Positions 5,313 to 5,962 of a stretch of DNA of 5,962 nt are shown piece by piece (the first letter of the stretch is position 1; each line of letters opens with the position of its first letter). The DNA comes from Trueperaceae bacterium. Lineage in GTDB: Bacteria > Deinococcota > Deinococci > Deinococcales > Trueperaceae. A program made the position numbers and the translations under genes. A model generated the notes under the pieces. It was not told the DNA's origin and did no database searches. It saw only the letters and a list, made by a program, of their open reading frames with translations. The stretch lies in assembly GCA_007122815.1 (NCBI GenBank), contig SKSV01000380.1, forward strand, positions 1 through 5,962, written 5' to 3'.

Positions 5313-5962
5313 GAGCGGGTGGGTGGGCGCGAAAGCCTCTCGTTGTTGGTGCTGCACGTGGCTCTCTTGGGCGCTCTCCTGAGCGCCTGTACCACCCCGT
5401 CCGACGGCCCCCCTACGACTCGGCCCCCAACGGCGGACGATGCGATCGTAGGCGCGCCCGCGCTGCACGAGTTGCCGCTGGGCGAGTGGGCGCTGGTGCC
5501 GCTCTCGGGCGCCACACGCTGCGCTGACGGCTCGGATTACGCGCTGCAGGTGCGGCGCGGCGCGGGCGCGGAGCTGCTCGTCTTCTTCCAGGGAGGGGGC
5601 GCCACGTGGGGTGAGCTCGACGCCGCATCCGGGCTGCTGAGGCCGCTGCTGGGCGAGCTGTACCAGGAGCGCGTCAAGCCGCTCGCGCCGCGAGGTTTGG
5701 CGGCTCCGCCGCCGGGCGAGCCGGTCTCGGAAGCGACGCAAGTTGTGGTCAGCTACTGCAGCGGCGACGTGCACTGGGGCGACGCCGACGGTGTCGACGC
5801 GCTCGGCGAGGCCATCGAGCAGCGCGGCGCACACAACGCGCGCGGGGCGCTCGCTTGGCTGGCCGCCCAGCAGCTCTCGCCTTCGAGGTTGAGCGTGGTC
5901 GGCTGCAGCGCCGGTGCCTACGGCGCGTTGCTCTGGGCCCTCGGTCTCGCCGAGCTCTACCC
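5283..5962 (+). CDS. Pectinacetylesterase/Notum-like lipoprotein hydrolase (3' end beyond window)
   Basis: An open frame starts at GTG 5283 and runs off the right edge (226 codons seen). The N-terminus is an Arg-rich repeat region (V-S-G-R units), then the hydrophobic core LSLLVLHVALLGALL and the lipobox LSAC with Cys36 (codon 5388-5390). The mature protein is therefore expected to be a lipid-anchored envelope protein. A Thr/Pro-rich linker follows. From about residue 78 it reads as a pectinacetylesterase-family alpha/beta hydrolase: TRCADGSDYALQVRRG (C80), LVFFQGGGATW (G104-G-G106, the expected oxyanion region), VSYCSGDVHWGD (C159 to D167), and GCSAGAYG with S209 as the likely nucleophile. 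The acid and histidine of the triad would lie past the window edge. Related bacterial proteins usually read GGGACW; here the Cys is Thr108. The family removes acyl groups from carbohydrates or proteins; the true substrate is unknown and pectin is not implied. Translation is set by GGAGG, 7 nt upstream. Confidence 0.85.
   Translation, partial: MSGRVSGRVSERVGGRESLSLLVLHVALLGALLSACTTPSDGPPTTRPPTADDAIVGAPALHELPLGEWALVPLSGATRCADGSDYALQVRRGAGAELLVFFQGGGATWGELDAASGLLRPLLGELYQERVKPLAPRGLAAPPPGEPVSEATQVVVSYCSGDVHWGDADGVDALGEAIEQRGAHNARGALAWLAAQQLSPSRLSVVGCSAGAYGALLWALGLAELY

Noticed and set aside
4034..5515. Long minus-strand open frame of 493 codons opposite the P450 gene
   Set aside because: It lies antisense to a gene with every P450 motif. 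Such frames arise in very GC-rich DNA because third-position G/C suppresses stops on the other strand. Its product is Arg/Leu/Ala-rich with no recognisable domain.

Overview
This window is very GC-rich, densely coding bacterial chromosome, with third codon positions mostly G or C. Two features suggest a Deinococcota-type genome, possibly Truepera-like. One is a short-form HisG behind a probable HisZ tail. The other is a pair of genes that lack a Shine-Dalgarno sequence but have a TANNNT -10 box 5-6 nt before the ATG, the leaderless arrangement known from Deinococcus. This placement is inference: no rRNA or other marker is present, and other high-GC phyla are possible. There is no tRNA, rRNA, CRISPR array, insertion sequence or phage gene, and no gene-free stretch longer than about 100 bases.

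Layout, left to right. (1) 1-862, plus strand: the 3' end of a probable hisZ, then hisG, the first step of histidine synthesis. The 36-nt junction is an imperfect 20-bp tandem duplication in which each unit carries a Shine-Dalgarno-like core and a start codon. Two 7-codon mini-ORFs therefore link the hisZ stop to the hisG start by successive [G/T]TGA overlaps. (2) 907-2834, minus strand: a two-gene operon of a DUF432-like protein and an MscS-family mechanosensitive channel, overlapping by 4 nt. (3) 2835-2925: a divergent intergenic region filled by four 14-bp near-identical repeats and a CTACGTAG palindrome, ending in a TATGAT -10 box. (4) 2926-5962, plus strand: a PfkB-family sugar kinase, a cytochrome P450 with its own predicted leaderless promoter, and the first 226 residues of a pectinacetylesterase-like lipoprotein. 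The lipoprotein's signal-peptide start is built on a 12-bp tandem repeat.

The gene content is mostly recognisable housekeeping or accessory metabolism. I did not find a clear new multi-gene system. The signals most worth following are architectural: the tandem-repeat start regions of hisG and the lipoprotein gene, the four-copy repeat array between the divergent operons, the leaderless promoters, and the coupling of DUF432 with MscS. The functional link between kinase, P450 and lipoprotein is not evident from sequence. The kinase substrate, the P450 substrate and the esterase substrate cannot be named.
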